DNA of 7,587 nucleotides from Dethiobacter sp. (lineage in GTDB: Bacteria > Bacillota > Dethiobacteria > DTU022), in the NCBI GenBank assembly GCA_018333405.1, contig JAGXSR010000134.1:1-7587 (forward strand). Reading direction: 5' to 3'. A program made the translations under genes and the position numbers. The notes beneath the pieces are model-generated. The model did not search any database. It had not been told where the DNA came from and was given only the letters and a program-made list of their open reading frames with translations. Every line of letters starts with the position of its first letter. Position 1 is the stretch's first letter. Shown here in pieces: positions 6,107 to 7,587 of the stretch.

Positions 6107-6733
6107 TTAACCTTCAGATCCGGATGCTTCATCTACGAGATCTTCTCCAACGACATACCTGGTAAAACGACGTATCACAATGTTTTCGCCGATCTTGGCG
6201 GCAATGGCGGCCAGCAGATCTTTGATCGTGATCTCCTGATCGCGGATATAGGCTTGCTGCAGGAGACAGTTTTCCTTGTAAAACTTCTCAATACGGCCCT
6301 CAATTATTTTTTCAACTATTTTTTCCGGTTTCCCTTCGTTTAACGCCTGCGCCCGGAGGATAGAGCGCTCCTGATTCAGGATTTCAGCGGGCACATCGTC
6401 TTTGCTCATATATTGGGGGTTGGCCGCGGCCACCTGCAGGCAGATCTGGCGGACAAAGGAACGGAATTCTTCGTTGCGGGCCACAAAATCGGTTTCACAG
6501 TTGACCTCTACCAGAACGCCAACCTTGCCCCCTAAATGAATATACGCTTCGATGACCCCTTCGTTGGCCGCCCGCCCGGAGCGGCGCGCCGCAGCGGCAA
6601 GGCCCTTTTCACGCAAGATGGTAATCGCTTTGGCTTCGTTTCCTTCCGCTTCCACAAGCGCCTTCTTGCAGTCCATCATCCCTGCTCCGGTTTTTTCGCG
6701 TAAGATCTTTACGTTTTTTGCGTCAATTTGCAT
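6107..6733 (-). CDS. tsf: Translation elongation factor Ts (short form)
   Basis: EF-Ts is the nucleotide exchange factor that releases GDP from EF-Tu. The 208-residue product starts with the UBA-like N-terminal domain, including KILREKTGAGMMDCKKAL (9-26) and ILREKGL (39-45). It contains the EF-Tu contact motif TDFVARNEEF (81-90), with the key TDF at 81-83, and ends in a core subdomain with VIRRFTRYVVGE (186-197). It is much shorter than the E. coli protein (about 283 residues); short forms of about 200 residues are known in several clostridia and in Thermus, so this is not a truncation. Two adjacent ATG codons (6736 and 6733) are possible: GGAGGT at 6746-6741 is 4 nt from the first and 7 nt from the second, so I favour 6733. 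It follows rpsB after 74 nt, in which I see nothing besides this ribosome binding site, and is followed by a terminator. Confidence 0.96.
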   Translation of the reverse strand: MQIDAKNVKILREKTGAGMMDCKKALVEAEGNEAKAITILREKGLAAAARRSGRAANEGVIEAYIHLGGKVGVLVEVNCETDFVARNEEFRSFVRQICLQVAAANPQYMSKDDVPAEILNQERSILRAQALNEGKPEKIVEKIIEGRIEKFYKENCLLQQAYIRDQEITIKDLLAAIAAKIGENIVIRRFTRYVVGEDLVDEASGSEG

Positions 6734-6740
6734 CATTCAT

Positions 6741-6747
6741 ACCTCCT
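6741..6747 (-). promoter_or_regulatory. Ribosome binding site of tsf
   Basis: AGGAGGT on the minus strand precedes three overlapping ATG codons (6740, 6736, 6733). Only the latter two are in the tsf frame, and 6733 has the best spacing (7 nt). Confidence 0.8.
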
Positions 6748-6810
6748 GATTCATTCACTGCATCCACCGCGTTTTGACGTAGAGCGAATTTCCGATTTTA
6801 TTTGGCCAAA

Positions 6811-7587
6811 TCAATCAGTGTCACTGTCAGCGACAAATAACCCGCTGTAATTATTAGCGGCCGAATCTTCGTCTGTTTTCTCATTCAGGCTTTGTTCATC
6901 GGTAAAACCGGTCACCTCTTCATCTTCCACACAATCATCTTCCAGGTTACGTCTTCCTTCCATAACAGCATCGGCCATGCAGGAGGTAATTAACTTAACC
7001 GCCCTGATCGCGTCATCGTTTCCGGGGATAATATAGTCGATTTCGTCGGGATCACAGTTAGTGTCAACAATGCCGATAATCGGAATGCCTAATTTTCTCG
7101 CTTCGGCAACGGCAATTTTCTCTTTACGAGGATCAACCACATACATAGCATCAGGCAAATGATTCATATTCCGGATTCCGCCGAGGAATTTGATCAGCTT
7201 TTCATGTTCGCTGCGCAGCATCAGCACCTCTTTTTTGGGGAGCCTCTCAAAAGTGCCGTCCACTTCCATCTTTTCCAACAGGATCATCCGTTCGATCCGC
7301 TTGCGGATAGTTTTAAAATTTGTGAGCATCCCGCCCAACCAGCGTTGATTAACATAATGCATCCTGCACCGTTCAGCTTCCAATTTAACAGATTCCTGGG
7401 CTTGTTTCTTTGTGCCGACAAATATAACGCTGCCTCCCCTGGCAGCAACCTCGCGCACATGGTTGTAAGCGGTATCCATCAGTTTGACTGTTTTCTGCAG
7501 ATCGATAATGTAAATTCCATTACGCGCGGTGAAGATATAAGCCTTCATTTTGGGGTTCCAGCGCCGGGTCTGATGCCCGAAATGAAC
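6811..7587 (-). CDS. rpsB: 30S ribosomal protein S2, 5' end cut off by the window
   Basis: S2 is a late-binding protein of the small ribosomal subunit, located between head and body and needed for S1 binding in many bacteria. The frame is open from the window edge; 258 residues are visible, starting within the VHFGHQTRRWNPKMKAYIF region, so about a dozen N-terminal residues are missing. Conserved blocks are NGIYIIDLQKTV, VIFVGTKKQAQ, YVNQRWLGGMLTNFKTI, LPDAMYVVDPRKEKIAVAEA and GIVDTNCDPDEIDYIIPGND. After the family core ends near AVMEGRR, a 45-residue tail follows with 16 Asp/Glu and a single Lys, giving a total near 270 residues against about 240-250 in E. coli and B. subtilis. It is first in the visible cluster and shares a transcript with tsf. 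Its promoter and any S2-binding leader lie outside the window. Confidence 0.97.
   Translation of the reverse strand, partial: VHFGHQTRRWNPKMKAYIFTARNGIYIIDLQKTVKLMDTAYNHVREVAARGGSVIFVGTKKQAQESVKLEAERCRMHYVNQRWLGGMLTNFKTIRKRIERMILLEKMEVDGTFERLPKKEVLMLRSEHEKLIKFLGGIRNMNHLPDAMYVVDPRKEKIAVAEARKLGIPIIGIVDTNCDPDEIDYIIPGNDDAIRAVKLITSCMADAVMEGRRNLEDDCVEDEEVTGFTDEQSLNEKTDEDSAANNYSGLFVADSDTD

Noticed and set aside
6016..6132. N-terminal extension of pyrH from ATG 6132
   Set aside because: It would begin inside tsf and read through the terminator; it has no ribosome binding site and no family counterpart, whereas GTG 6015 has a perfect Shine-Dalgarno and gives the standard 239 residues.
6800..6811. 12-bp perfect palindrome ATTTGGCCAAAT at the rpsB stop
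   Set aside because: A 12-bp palindrome is expected about twice by chance in this length; it has no loop, no T-run and no nearby promoter.

Overview
The window is one stretch of bacterial core genome with nine genes, all on the minus strand. In transcription order (from high to low coordinate) they are rpsB (5' end outside the window), tsf, pyrH, frr, uppS, cdsA, dxr, rseP and ispG (3' end outside the window). This is the well-known Firmicutes arrangement of translation and envelope-precursor genes. The presence of ispG directly after rseP, the strong GGAGG-type ribosome binding sites, the short EF-Ts and roughly balanced base composition point to a clostridial, Peptococcaceae/Desulfotomaculum-like organism. 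That taxonomic placement is inference from gene order and protein style, not from a search.

Layout: 7587-6811 rpsB (ribosomal protein S2, with an acidic C-terminal tail); 6733-6107 tsf (EF-Ts); a strong intrinsic terminator at 6102-6069; 6015-5296 pyrH (UMP kinase, GTG start); 5284-4727 frr (ribosome recycling factor); a 104-bp spacer with an inverted repeat; 4622-3873 uppS; 3841-3041 cdsA; 3020-1869 dxr; 1849-836 rseP; a 90-bp spacer with a degenerate short tandem repeat and a hairpin touching the ispG ribosome binding site; 745-1 ispG. Gaps between the genes from uppS to rseP are 19 to 31 nt, so these are very probably cotranscribed. No stretch above about 110 bases lacks a gene.

Functionally, rpsB, tsf and frr serve translation and pyrH serves pyrimidine nucleotide supply. 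dxr and ispG are early and late steps of the MEP isoprenoid pathway, whose C5 products feed the uppS product (undecaprenyl diphosphate, the cell-wall lipid carrier). cdsA makes CDP-diacylglycerol for phospholipids, and rseP is a site-2 intramembrane protease linked to envelope stress or sporulation signalling.

I found no mobile element, CRISPR array, RNA gene or unknown system; this is an ordinary housekeeping region. The points worth a second look are a substitution of the conserved Lys-Asp pair in the CdsA signature, the terminator splitting rpsB-tsf from pyrH, a Spo0A-box-like heptamer just upstream of pyrH, and two small repeat elements in the two largest downstream spacers.
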